Assembly: GCA_024399135.1 (NCBI GenBank)
Contig: JAKSHY010000001.1
Location: 1 to 64,000, forward strand
From: Lachnospiraceae bacterium
GTDB lineage: Bacteria; Bacillota; Clostridia; Lachnospirales; Lachnospiraceae
Direction: 5' to 3'
Length of the DNA: 64,000 bases
Shown here in pieces: positions 44,872 through 53,209 of the stretch. The translations under genes and the position numbers were made by a program. Numbering within the stretch: position 1 is the first letter of the stretch; each line of letters begins with the position of its first letter. The notes beneath the pieces were generated by a model. That model made no database searches. It was not told where the DNA came from and worked only from the letters and a program-made list of their open reading frames with translations.

Positions 44872-45411
44872 GTGAAAAGTGGATTAAAGAGCATACTGGC
44901 AACAAGCTTTTATTTTCTTTTAGTATTGGTGCTTGTATTTTTAGTAGTTACATATGTAGGTCAAAGGGTTGAAGTTGTTGGATCATCGATGCAGCCTACT
45001 CTTGAAGATAAGGATAATCTTTTAGTAGATAAGTTTTCATATAAATTTGGTGATCCAGAGAGATTTGATATAGTTGTATTTCCTTACAGATATGAAAAGA
45101 ATACATATTATATTAAACGAGTTATAGGTCTTCCTGGTGAACATGTAAAAATCGATGATGAGGGAACTATTTATATTAATAATCTGCCATTAGAGGAAGG
45201 TTATGGTAGTGAGACAATTAAGGATCCTGGAAGAGCGTACGAAGACATTAAATTAGGACCTGATGAATATTTCCTTTTAGGTGATAACAGAAATAATAGT
45301 CAGGATTCAAGAGATCCGAATGTTGGTAATATCAGAAGAAGTGAAATTATTGGAAGAGCTTTTATGAGAGTATTTCCACTTAGCAAGCTCGGAATTATTA
45401 AGCACCAATAG
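44872..45411 (+). CDS. lepB: Signal peptidase I (second copy)
   Basis: This second type I signal peptidase (179 aa) starts at GTG 44872, 5 nt after rbgA, with CAGGAG about 12 nt upstream. It has a helix at about 8-28, the nucleophile Ser in GSSMQPTL (about 41), the Lys in YIKRVIGLPGE (about 82) and FLLGDNRNNSQDSRD. It is closer to the common SipS-like form than the first copy. Both active sites are intact. Confidence 0.94.
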   Translation: MKSGLKSILATSFYFLLVLVLVFLVVTYVGQRVEVVGSSMQPTLEDKDNLLVDKFSYKFGDPERFDIVVFPYRYEKNTYYIKRVIGLPGEHVKIDDEGTIYINNLPLEEGYGSETIKDPGRAYEDIKLGPDEYFLLGDNRNNSQDSRDPNVGNIRRSEIIGRAFMRVFPLSKLGIIKHQ

Positions 45412-45423
45412 GAGTATAGAAGA

Positions 45424-46182
45424 TTGAATATTAAATTGGATGATATTAAAAATGAACTTAAGGCAGCTGATGTTAGTAAGCTGCCTTCTTTTATTGAAAA
45501 ATATGCAAATGATGAAAGAAGCGCAGTAAAAAAATTGCTTGAGAGAGCTAATAAAACTATTGTTGCTTATGAAAAAGAAGTAGAACGTACGAAAGCAATG
45601 CTATATTATGAGGAACAATATAAAAGCTATATGTATGTTTGCGGTATAGATGAAGTCGGAAGAGGTCCTTTGGCAGGTCCTGTAGTTGCCGGAGCTGTAA
45701 TTCTTCCGAAGGAAATGGATATATTATATCTAAATGATTCTAAGCAATTGTCCGAAAAGAAAAGAGAAGAGCTTTATGACATAATTATGGAAAAAGCTGT
45801 TTCAGTAGGAATTGGATATAATTCTCCAGAAAGAATAGATGAAATAAATATTCTTCAGGCTACATATGAAGCAATGAGAGAAGCTATATCAAAACTTGAT
45901 TATGAGCCAGATTTGTTACTAAATGATGCAGTTACTATTCCGGGAGTTAATATGAAGCAGGTTCCTATTATTAAGGGAGATGCTAAGAGCTCGTCCATTG
46001 CGGCAGCGAGTATTGTTGCTAAAGTAACAAGAGATCGACTTATGGTTCAGTATGATAGTATATATCCAGAGTATGGATTTGCTTCAAACAAGGGATACGG
46101 TTCTCAAATGCATATAGAAGCATTGAAAAAGTATGGTCCTACACCAATTCACAGAAGATCATTCATAGGTAATTTTGTGTAA
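45424..46182 (+). CDS. rnhB: Ribonuclease HII
   Basis: RNase HII (252 aa) removes ribonucleotides embedded in DNA. The catalytic acid residues are in GIDEVGRGPLAGPV (about 77-90) and in LLNDAVTIPG (about 163). The N-terminal about 70 residues are an extension found in many Firmicutes (longer than the about 200-aa E. coli form). The start is TTG 45424 with GGAG 9-12 nt upstream. It overlaps the next gene by one base. Confidence 0.95.
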   Translation: MNIKLDDIKNELKAADVSKLPSFIEKYANDERSAVKKLLERANKTIVAYEKEVERTKAMLYYEEQYKSYMYVCGIDEVGRGPLAGPVVAGAVILPKEMDILYLNDSKQLSEKKREELYDIIMEKAVSVGIGYNSPERIDEINILQATYEAMREAISKLDYEPDLLLNDAVTIPGVNMKQVPIIKGDAKSSSIAAASIVAKVTRDRLMVQYDSIYPEYGFASNKGYGSQMHIEALKKYGPTPIHRRSFIGNFV

Positions 46183-47861
46183 TGAATATTGGTTCTATCA
46201 TTGGACAATTAAATGATGCAATTAGTATGAATAATTTAGGCGGAGCAAATACTTCGTCTAATTTAGGTGCTTTAAATGAAAACAGCATTAATTCGCTTTT
46301 AGACCTTCCTAATGGTTCTTTTGTATCTGGAGAGATAGTATCTGTGATAGATGATAAGGTCCAGATTCTTCTTGGTAATAATGAGATGGTAGACGCGAAG
46401 CTTCAAAGTGGTATTAATCCAGCCGTCGGAAGCAATATGTCATTTATGGTATCTTCTGATTCAAATAATCAGGTACTATTAACTCCGTTATTTGAAAATA
46501 CTAATCAAATGTCTACTGTTAATAGTGCACTTCAGGCTTCAGGACTTCCTAATAATCCTAAAATGCAGTATATGGTTAAAGCTATGATGCAGGAGGGACT
46601 TCCTATAGACAGACAGTCCTTATATGATATGAATAAGGCAGTAATGACTAATCCTGAGGCTGATATTAAAAGCTTAAGCCAGATGAAGAGTCTTAATATT
46701 CCGCTTACAAAGGAAATGGTTAATCAGTTTGAAAATTATATTAATTTAAAGCAGGAGATTTCAGGCACAATAGCTGATATTTCTGACTCGTTATTTGATG
46801 AGGACAATCTAAATTCATTTATTGAAAATAATAATGTTGTTACAGAAGGCACAAAGGAGAGCCTTGGACAATTTCTTAATATTATTGATGAATTCATTGG
46901 AATAGAGGATTCTCAAATTTCGAATGAACCAAATTTGATGAACATAGATAATGAGATTATTCAGTCACAGCCTTTAGAAAACGAAGATGCTTTGAATGCT
47001 TTAAATGATTCATTAAAAGAAGAAACTCAAGTTCGTGAAGAACAAACTACTGAAAATGTAATAAAAGAATTCAATAGTGATTCTTTGAAAGATGCTGATA
47101 ATAAGGTGGCAAATAATAAAATATCTAATAGCGCTGATCTTACTAAGAATATTGATTCTCTTAAGGATGAATTGAAACAGGCCAAATCACAGGATGAAGT
47201 TAATAGCGTGTTAGAAAAAATAAAAAATACTATAAAGGATACAAACTTTAAAGATCAGTTTAAGACTTCACTTCTTTCCAAGTTTCAGCTTAAGCCTGAA
47301 GATATAGCGAAAGAGGGTGAAGTTACCAAGACTTTTAATAAAATGAATATGGTATTTAAGAATATTGCCGAAGAATTAAGTGATATGGGTAAGGCTGATA
47401 CACCTATTGCAAAATCTGTTAATAATGTCAATTCTAATATTGATTTTATGAATCAGCTTAACCAGAGCTTTAACTATGTTCAGATACCCCTTAAAATGCT
47501 CAATCAGGATGCATCAGGTGAACTATATGTTTATTCTAATAAGAAATCGCTGGCGAGAGATGATGGTAGCGTTTCTGCACTTCTTCATCTTGATATGGAT
47601 AATTTAGGACCTGTTGATGTACATGTTACATTGAATGAGCTTAACAATGTTAAAACAAAGTTTTATTTAAAAGATGATTCGGCACTTGACCTTATTGCTG
47701 AAAATATAGATACATTAAATCAAAGATTAGAGAAGAGAGGATACAGCATGTCCTCAGAGTTTATTAACAAAGTTGATGATAAGAGTGTTATTGAAACTAT
47801 AGTAGATGATAACAAAAATATATCTATGATTAGTTCTAAATCATTTGACGCGAGGGCATAA
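46182..47861 (+). CDS. FliK-like (YlqG-type) protein outside a flagellar operon
   Basis: The product (559 aa) is Asn/Ser/Asp-rich and largely unstructured, with a compact C-terminal domain (about 420-525; LLHLDMDNLGPVDVHVTLN) that resembles the flagellar hook-length control domain of FliK. It has no signal peptide. It follows rnhB with a one-base overlap and is followed at once by the FlhB-like gene. B. subtilis has the same order (rnhB-ylqG-ylqH), so the pair is a conserved satellite. FliK and FlhB interact in the flagellar export switch; whether these paralogs do is not known. Confidence 0.65.
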   Translation: MNIGSIIGQLNDAISMNNLGGANTSSNLGALNENSINSLLDLPNGSFVSGEIVSVIDDKVQILLGNNEMVDAKLQSGINPAVGSNMSFMVSSDSNNQVLLTPLFENTNQMSTVNSALQASGLPNNPKMQYMVKAMMQEGLPIDRQSLYDMNKAVMTNPEADIKSLSQMKSLNIPLTKEMVNQFENYINLKQEISGTIADISDSLFDEDNLNSFIENNNVVTEGTKESLGQFLNIIDEFIGIEDSQISNEPNLMNIDNEIIQSQPLENEDALNALNDSLKEETQVREEQTTENVIKEFNSDSLKDADNKVANNKISNSADLTKNIDSLKDELKQAKSQDEVNSVLEKIKNTIKDTNFKDQFKTSLLSKFQLKPEDIAKEGEVTKTFNKMNMVFKNIAEELSDMGKADTPIAKSVNNVNSNIDFMNQLNQSFNYVQIPLKMLNQDASGELYVYSNKKSLARDDGSVSALLHLDMDNLGPVDVHVTLNELNNVKTKFYLKDDSALDLIAENIDTLNQRLEKRGYSMSSEFINKVDDKSVIETIVDDNKNISMISSKSFDARA

Positions 47862-48157
47862 TGGCAGAGGATAAGAAAAAGGTTAAAACAGCGGTTGCGC
47901 TTGCATATGATCCTGATCAGGATGCTCCTAAGGTTATTGCATCTGGAAAGGGTGCGTTGGCGGAAAAAATTATTGAAAAGGCCAAGGAAGCTAATGTTGC
48001 TGTTCATAAGGATGACAAGCTTGCTAATACACTGTCAAAATTAGATATTGGTGAGATGATTCCTCCTGAATTGTATGAGGTAGTGGCAGAAATTCTGGTA
48101 TTCGTTGATGCTATGGATAAAATTAAGGCTAAAATGGATGCCTCAAAAGGAAAGTAA
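47861..48157 (+). CDS. FlhB-like C-terminal domain protein (YlqH-type)
   Basis: The product (98 aa) matches the cytoplasmic C-terminal domain of the FlhB/YscU export gate: TAVALAYDPDQDAPKVIASG, and PPELYEVVAEILVFVDAMD. The autocleavage NPTH motif of true FlhB is replaced by a YDPDQDAP-type segment, and there are no membrane helices. This is the known stand-alone FlhB-homolog type (YlqH). It is co-translated with the FliK-like gene. Role unknown; perhaps a modulator of flagellar export. Confidence 0.85.
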   Translation: MAEDKKKVKTAVALAYDPDQDAPKVIASGKGALAEKIIEKAKEANVAVHKDDKLANTLSKLDIGEMIPPELYEVVAEILVFVDAMDKIKAKMDASKGK

Positions 48158-48163
48158 GATTAT

Positions 48164-48517
48164 TTGAATAGAAGAGAAGTTGGAAAAGAAAAAGAGCAAA
48201 TTGCTGCAGAATTCTTAAAAGAGAATGGGTATATAATTCTTGAAATGAATTATAATACAAAACACGGCGAAATCGATATTATTGCAAAAGATGCAAAATA
48301 TATTTGTTTTGTTGAGGTTAAGTATAGGAAAAGTTTGAGAAGTGGCCTTCCGGAAGAGGCAGTAAACTTGGGAAAAATGAAAAAGATTTGCAAGGCATCC
48401 CAATATTATTTATATTCACACAAAGAATATATGAATCACCAAATAAGGTATGATGTAATAGCAATTGAAAATGATGAAATAAGGTTTTATGATAATGCAT
48501 TTCCTTATTGCTTATAA
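48164..48517 (+). CDS. yraN: YraN family protein (UPF0102)
   Basis: The product (117 aa) has the YraN signature of a restriction-endonuclease-like fold: EFLKENGYIILEMNYNTKHGEIDII (the G-E-I-D acidic site) and ICFVEVKYRKS (E-x-K). The role is not well established; related proteins have been linked to DNA processing. The start is TTG 48164 with a weak GGAAAG site 13 nt upstream; a normal ATG is not available. It usually follows rnhB, as here. Confidence 0.9.
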   Translation: MNRREVGKEKEQIAAEFLKENGYIILEMNYNTKHGEIDIIAKDAKYICFVEVKYRKSLRSGLPEEAVNLGKMKKICKASQYYLYSHKEYMNHQIRYDVIAIENDEIRFYDNAFPYCL

Positions 48518-48610
48518 ATATGAAAATTTAAGAAAATATTAAGAATAATACCATATATTGTTAAATATATTGCTGTACACTTTTAGTAATTAAGAAAGGT
48601 AAATAATATT

Positions 48611-49672
48611 ATGAATAAAAAAGTTAATAAAAAATTAGATAATAATTATGAGGATGAGTTCTTTAAAGAAGACAGTTCGCAAAATACTAAAATAGCAATT
48701 GTTGTAGCTGTTGTATTAAGTTTAATAGCTATTATAGCAATTGTATTTATGCTGACAATGAAAGGCAGAGAGGATCCAGAAAGGCCAGAAGATACCATTT
48801 CTAAATATAACGAAATAGAGAATGAACCTATTCCTACTGAAAGTAGTAATGTTATATCAAGAGATGAAGACAAAGAAGAAACTCAGGTAGAAACACCATC
48901 ACCAACTATAGTTCCAGAGGAAACAGAAGTTGGCGAAGAGGAATTACCTAGTGCGACTCCTGGCCCTGTAATGGAACTTAATGTTAATAATTACTCTAAG
49001 GTAAAGTTTGATACTAAGAGCAATTTAAAAGAGATGGAGGGATATTTTGAGACTAATAACCTTCAGGCAATGTCAGATCTTGCTCATTTAGACAGATTTA
49101 TAGCAATGTCTTACGCATTAAGAAATACTAATGACTATTATTATTATGGTGATGTTAATTCTAATGGTGAACCTGATGGAAAGGGAATTGCTGTATATGC
49201 AGATAATCAGTACTATGCAGGAGAATGGTCTAATGGATTAAGACAGGGTGCTGGAGTTTGGGTACATTATCATATACATCTTACTAAGAATTTAACAGAC
49301 CCGGTTACATTTCATGAATTTATAGGACATTTTTCTAATGATTTACCTAATGGAGAAGGTCAGGATCATTATGAATATGATAATAATTTATTAGTTGGTA
49401 CGGACAGATATATTACAAACTTTATGACGACTTATAAAGATGGTCTCATAGATGGATATGTTTACTGTACTACTACTACAAAATCTGGTAGTTATGATGA
49501 CTTTGAGGGAAATGCGAAAAATGGAAGTTTAATATATGTTTCTGAAAGTAGGGATTCTAAGAAGGCAGGACCTGTCATGACTAACAGAGAGAATCCTGAT
49601 GACTATTACTGGATGAGTGAGAAGGATAACAAAAATATAGGGGTTAAGAACTATATTTCTAATCAAAAATAA
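48611..49672 (+). CDS. Membrane-anchored MORN-like repeat protein
   Basis: The product (353 aa) has an acidic cytoplasmic start, one helix (about 28-50), a Thr/Pro/Glu-rich linker (about 55-115), and an outer domain with MORN-like units such as YYAGEWSNGLRQGAGVWVHY and FSNDLPNGEGQDHYEYD. MORN repeats often mediate membrane or protein contacts. I do not recognise the exact family. GAAAGG precedes the ATG by 13 nt. The 93-bp gap upstream is AT-rich with no convincing promoter pair. Confidence 0.7.
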   Translation: MNKKVNKKLDNNYEDEFFKEDSSQNTKIAIVVAVVLSLIAIIAIVFMLTMKGREDPERPEDTISKYNEIENEPIPTESSNVISRDEDKEETQVETPSPTIVPEETEVGEEELPSATPGPVMELNVNNYSKVKFDTKSNLKEMEGYFETNNLQAMSDLAHLDRFIAMSYALRNTNDYYYYGDVNSNGEPDGKGIAVYADNQYYAGEWSNGLRQGAGVWVHYHIHLTKNLTDPVTFHEFIGHFSNDLPNGEGQDHYEYDNNLLVGTDRYITNFMTTYKDGLIDGYVYCTTTTKSGSYDDFEGNAKNGSLIYVSESRDSKKAGPVMTNRENPDDYYWMSEKDNKNIGVKNYISNQK

Positions 49673-49702
49673 TTGGCAAATCAGGGCATTTAAGTGTATT
49701 AT
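49673..49702 (+). promoter_or_regulatory. Candidate promoter of the zinc-ribbon gene and rlmH
   Basis: TTGGCA (49673-49678) and TATTAT (49697-49702) are spaced by 18 bp, with a short leader that ends in GGAGGG before ATG 49739. Confidence 0.5.
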
Positions 49703-49738
49703 TAATACTAGGTATTTTTTGTTTTGGAGGGAAAATTT

Positions 49739-50404
49739 ATGCCTTGGTGTCCTAATTGCAAAGATGAATATAAAGAGGGCATTACTACTTGCGCAGATTG
49801 TGGCTGTGAGTTAGTTGATGACCTCTCTTTAATTGAAGAAAATGATGATTTAGAAGAAGATACATTTGAGAATGAAGAGGATGAGCTTGCGGAAGCTTAT
49901 GAAGAATTAGAGCAGGAAGAAGAGGAGTTTGAAACAGAGGTATATATCAATAACGAGGAAAAAGCTGAAGAAAACAGAACCTCTGCATATACTCTTTTAA
50001 TCATAGGAAGTCTTGGATTTATAGGAGTTGTTCTCTATATGCTTGATGTGTTTGGCGGCTCTATGAGTAAAACAAGTAAGTATATGATTACTGGTGTTAT
50101 GGGGTCTTTGTTCCTTCTTTTTATAATTATGGGCATTGTATCTTTGAAAAATTTCAAGTTATTTAAAAAACGTGCTTATAAAGAGAACAATCTTACTTCT
50201 GAAATAACTAAATGGAGTCTTCAGACCTTTAATAAGGATGATATTGATAGTAAGCTTTCTCTTGGTGAAATGTTAGAAGAAGCAAAATATTTTGAAAGAA
50301 CCAAGTACATTAAAAGTACAATTCGTTCTCAGTTTATGAATCTTGATGAGTCGTACTTGAACAGACTTGTTGATGAAATTTATCCATCGATATTTGAAGA
50401 ATGA
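49739..50404 (+). CDS. Zinc-ribbon protein with two membrane helices
   Basis: The product (221 aa) starts with a CPNCKDEY...CADCGCELV zinc ribbon (Cys at about 4, 7, 18, 21), followed by a very acidic stretch (about 30-80), two helices (about 87-108 and 118-140) and a basic/helical C-terminal region. It resembles common Clostridial hypothetical proteins that carry an N-terminal ribbon. The ATG at 49739 is preferred to an upstream TTG because GGAGGG lies 9 nt before it. The stop overlaps the rlmH start. Function unknown. Confidence 0.72.
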   Translation: MPWCPNCKDEYKEGITTCADCGCELVDDLSLIEENDDLEEDTFENEEDELAEAYEELEQEEEEFETEVYINNEEKAEENRTSAYTLLIIGSLGFIGVVLYMLDVFGGSMSKTSKYMITGVMGSLFLLFIIMGIVSLKNFKLFKKRAYKENNLTSEITKWSLQTFNKDDIDSKLSLGEMLEEAKYFERTKYIKSTIRSQFMNLDESYLNRLVDEIYPSIFEE

Positions 50405-50880
50405 AAATAGATATTATTTGTGTTGGACATCTAAAAGAAAAGTATCTTAAGGAAGCTGTTTTGGAATATAGTAAAAGGCTTTCGAGATATGTGAAGTTAA
50501 ATATTATCGAATTAGATGATGAAAAAACTCCGGATGAGGCATCTTTAAAAGAAGAAGAAATTATTAAAGCTAAAGAGGCTCAAAGGATAATGAAGCATAT
50601 CAATAATGACGCATATGTCATTTCTTTGGAGATTGATGGCGTTCAGTTAGATTCAGTTGCTTTGTCAAAGCATTTAAATAATCTTGGAGTATTAGGAAAA
50701 AGCAATATACAGTTCGTAATTGGCGGTTCACTTGGTATTGGTGAAGAGGTAATAAAACGGGCTGATTATCATTTGAGCTTTTCTAAAATGACATTTCCAC
50801 ATCAATTAATGAGAGTATTTTTATTAGAACAAATATATCGTTCTTTTAGAATTATGAAAAATGAACCATACCACAAGTAG
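50401..50880 (+). CDS. rlmH: 23S rRNA pseudouridine-1915 N3-methyltransferase RlmH
   Basis: RlmH (159 aa) is a SPOUT-class methyltransferase that modifies pseudouridine 1915 in helix 69 of 23S rRNA. The SAM-binding knot is visible as FVIGGSLGIGEEV (about 103-115), and the C-terminal LSFSKMTFPHQLMRVFLLEQIYRSFRI and PYHK end are diagnostic. Length is exactly that of the family. It overlaps the upstream zinc-ribbon gene by ATGA. Confidence 0.97.
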   Translation: MKIDIICVGHLKEKYLKEAVLEYSKRLSRYVKLNIIELDDEKTPDEASLKEEEIIKAKEAQRIMKHINNDAYVISLEIDGVQLDSVALSKHLNNLGVLGKSNIQFVIGGSLGIGEEVIKRADYHLSFSKMTFPHQLMRVFLLEQIYRSFRIMKNEPYHK

Positions 50881-50894
50881 CAAGAGGTGTGCTT

Positions 50895-52199
50895 ATGAGA
50901 ATGTATGATCTTATTGTTAAAAAGAAAAAAGGTGAAGTATTAACAAAAGAAGAAATTGAATTCATGATTTCTGGGTATACAAAAGGTGAAATCCCTGATT
51001 ATCAAATGTCAGCTATGATGATGGCTATTTGTTTTAATGGAATGAATGATGAAGAAACCTTAAATCTTACTATGTCAATGGCGCATTCTGGAGATATGCT
51101 TGATTTGTCAAGAATAGATGGTATTAAGGTTGATAAGCATTCAACGGGTGGCGTTGGTGATAAAACGTCGCTTGCATTAACTCCGATAGTTGCATCATGT
51201 GGTGTTAAAATTGCCAAAATGTCCGGAAGAGGCTTAGGGCATACAGGTGGAACTATTGATAAGCTTGAAAGCTTTAGTGGTTTTACTACAGGAATCTCAG
51301 AAGAAGAATTTATTAATAATGTTAATACTATTGGAATTTCTATTATGGGGCAGACTGCTTCATTGGCGCCAGCTGATAAAAAGCTATATGCTCTTAGAGA
51401 TGTGACGGCTACTGTAGATAATATGTCATTAATAGCATCTTCGATTATGTCAAAAAAACTGGCTTCTGGTGCAGATGCTATTATTCTTGATGTAAAGACA
51501 GGTTCAGGAGCCTTCATGAAAACAAAAGAAGATTCGTTCGAACTTGCAACTAAGATGGTTAATATCGGAAAAGGTGCTAATAAGAAGATGATGGCAGTGA
51601 TTTCTGATATGGATCAGCCTCTCGGTAATATGATTGGTAATGCATTGGAAGTAAAAGAAGCAATTGATACACTAAATGGTGTTGGTCCAAAAGATTTTAC
51701 AACTCTTTGCTATAAGCTCGGTTCAATGATGCTTATGATGGGAGGCGTATGCGAAAGTCTTGAGGATGGAGAAAGATTAGTTGATGATGCCATTAAATCA
51801 GGAAAAGCATTAGAAAAATTATGTGAGTTTATTAAAGCCCAGGGTGGAGATCCTTCGATGGTAAAAGATCCATCTTTACTTCCAAAAGCGAAAATACGAG
51901 AGGAAGTATTGGCACCAACAAAAGGATATATTACAAAAATCGTATGTGATGAGGTTGGTATTTGCTCCCTAATCTTAGGTGGGGGTAGAGAAACTAAAGA
52001 ATCTTCAATTGATTTAGCAGTTGGAATAGAACTTGTTAAGAAGGTTGGAGATTACGTAAATGAAAATGATTGTATAGCATATATTTATGCTAATGACGAA
52101 GAAAAGAAAGAAATTGCCAAGAAAAGATTGTTGGATGCCTATTCATTTGATGAAAATAAACCATTAGATAGACAGGTTATTTTAGGAGTAGTTGATTAA
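50895..52199 (+). CDS. pdp: Pyrimidine-nucleoside phosphorylase
   Basis: The enzyme (434 aa) splits thymidine, uridine or deoxyuridine into base and sugar 1-phosphate. The signature SGRGLGHTGGTIDKLES is complete, and KHSTGGVGDKTSL is the phosphate site. The end (GGGRETKESSIDLAVGI) is typical. The residues that separate pyrimidine from thymidine phosphorylase were not decided by eye, so deoA is possible. ATG 50895 has AAGAGGTG 5 nt upstream; ATG 50901 is an alternative. It overlaps phoH by one base. Confidence 0.92.
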   Translation: MRMYDLIVKKKKGEVLTKEEIEFMISGYTKGEIPDYQMSAMMMAICFNGMNDEETLNLTMSMAHSGDMLDLSRIDGIKVDKHSTGGVGDKTSLALTPIVASCGVKIAKMSGRGLGHTGGTIDKLESFSGFTTGISEEEFINNVNTIGISIMGQTASLAPADKKLYALRDVTATVDNMSLIASSIMSKKLASGADAIILDVKTGSGAFMKTKEDSFELATKMVNIGKGANKKMMAVISDMDQPLGNMIGNALEVKEAIDTLNGVGPKDFTTLCYKLGSMMLMMGGVCESLEDGERLVDDAIKSGKALEKLCEFIKAQGGDPSMVKDPSLLPKAKIREEVLAPTKGYITKIVCDEVGICSLILGGGRETKESSIDLAVGIELVKKVGDYVNENDCIAYIYANDEEKKEIAKKRLLDAYSFDENKPLDRQVILGVVD

Positions 52200-53209
52200 T
52201 GGAAAGAACATATTCGCTGGACCATGTTCTATTGAGCGAGCAAATGAATCTTTTTGGTCAGTTTGATTGTAATATTAAACGAATTGAAAAAGATTTTAAT
52301 GTAAGTATTACTAATAGGGATGGTGTGCTAAAATTTGCTGGCGATGCAAAGGATGTAGATAAGGCAGTTTCTATTATAGATAATCTTATTAAACTTTCAA
52401 AAAAGGGAAATGAAATAGAAATGCAGAATGTTGATTATGCAATATCTTTGTCCAAGGATAATGAGGACGAAAGTGTAATTCTTGATATAGATTCTAATTG
52501 TATATGCCATACTATTTCTGGAAAACCTATTAAACCTAAAACAATAGGTCAGCAAAAATATGTTGATGCTATTAATAATAATATGATTGTTTTTGGTATT
52601 GGTCCTGCTGGAACTGGAAAAACATATCTTGCGATGGCGATGGCTATTACTGCGTTCAAAAACGGAGAGGTTGAGAGGATAATTTTAACAAGACCCGCGA
52701 TTGAAGCAGGTGAAAAGCTAGGTTTCTTGCCAGGAGATTTGCAATCCAAAATTGATCCATATTTAAGACCTTTATATGATGCACTATATCAGATTATGGG
52801 AGCTGAAAGCTTTCTTAAAAATATGGAAAAGGGGCTAATTGAAGTTGCACCTTTGGCATATATGAGAGGACGAACTCTTGATAATGCATATATTATTCTG
52901 GATGAAGCACAAAATACTACTCCTTCACAGATGAAGATGTTTTTAACAAGAATTGGATTCGGTTCTAAAGTGGTAGTTACAGGAGACAGCACACAGAAGG
53001 ACCTCCCTCGGGATGTTAAAAGTGGACTTGAAATAGCAACTAAAGTATTATCAAAGGTTGAAGGAATAGAATTTGTTAAGCTTTCCTCAAAAGATGTTGT
53101 CAGACATCCTTTGGTACAAAAGATTGTCAAAGCATATGAGAATTATGAAGAGAGTTTAGCAAAAAAGAAAACTAGCCGGGATAGATCCAGAAATGACCAG
53201 AATAAATAA
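52199..53209 (+). CDS. phoH: PhoH-like ATPase
   Basis: The product (336 aa) has a KH-like N-terminal region (about 15-65) and a PhoH ATPase domain (about 115-315). Walker A is GPAGTGKTYLAMAMA (about 138), Walker B ILDEAQNTTPSQMKMFLTRIG (about 233), and VTGDSTQKDLP follows. PhoH proteins are RNA-linked ATPases, normally next to yqfF/pgpH and ybeY. Here a PgpH-like gene follows with a 17-nt overlap, but ybeY is absent. Confidence 0.95.
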   Translation: MERTYSLDHVLLSEQMNLFGQFDCNIKRIEKDFNVSITNRDGVLKFAGDAKDVDKAVSIIDNLIKLSKKGNEIEMQNVDYAISLSKDNEDESVILDIDSNCICHTISGKPIKPKTIGQQKYVDAINNNMIVFGIGPAGTGKTYLAMAMAITAFKNGEVERIILTRPAIEAGEKLGFLPGDLQSKIDPYLRPLYDALYQIMGAESFLKNMEKGLIEVAPLAYMRGRTLDNAYIILDEAQNTTPSQMKMFLTRIGFGSKVVVTGDSTQKDLPRDVKSGLEIATKVLSKVEGIEFVKLSSKDVVRHPLVQKIVKAYENYEESLAKKKTSRDRSRNDQNK

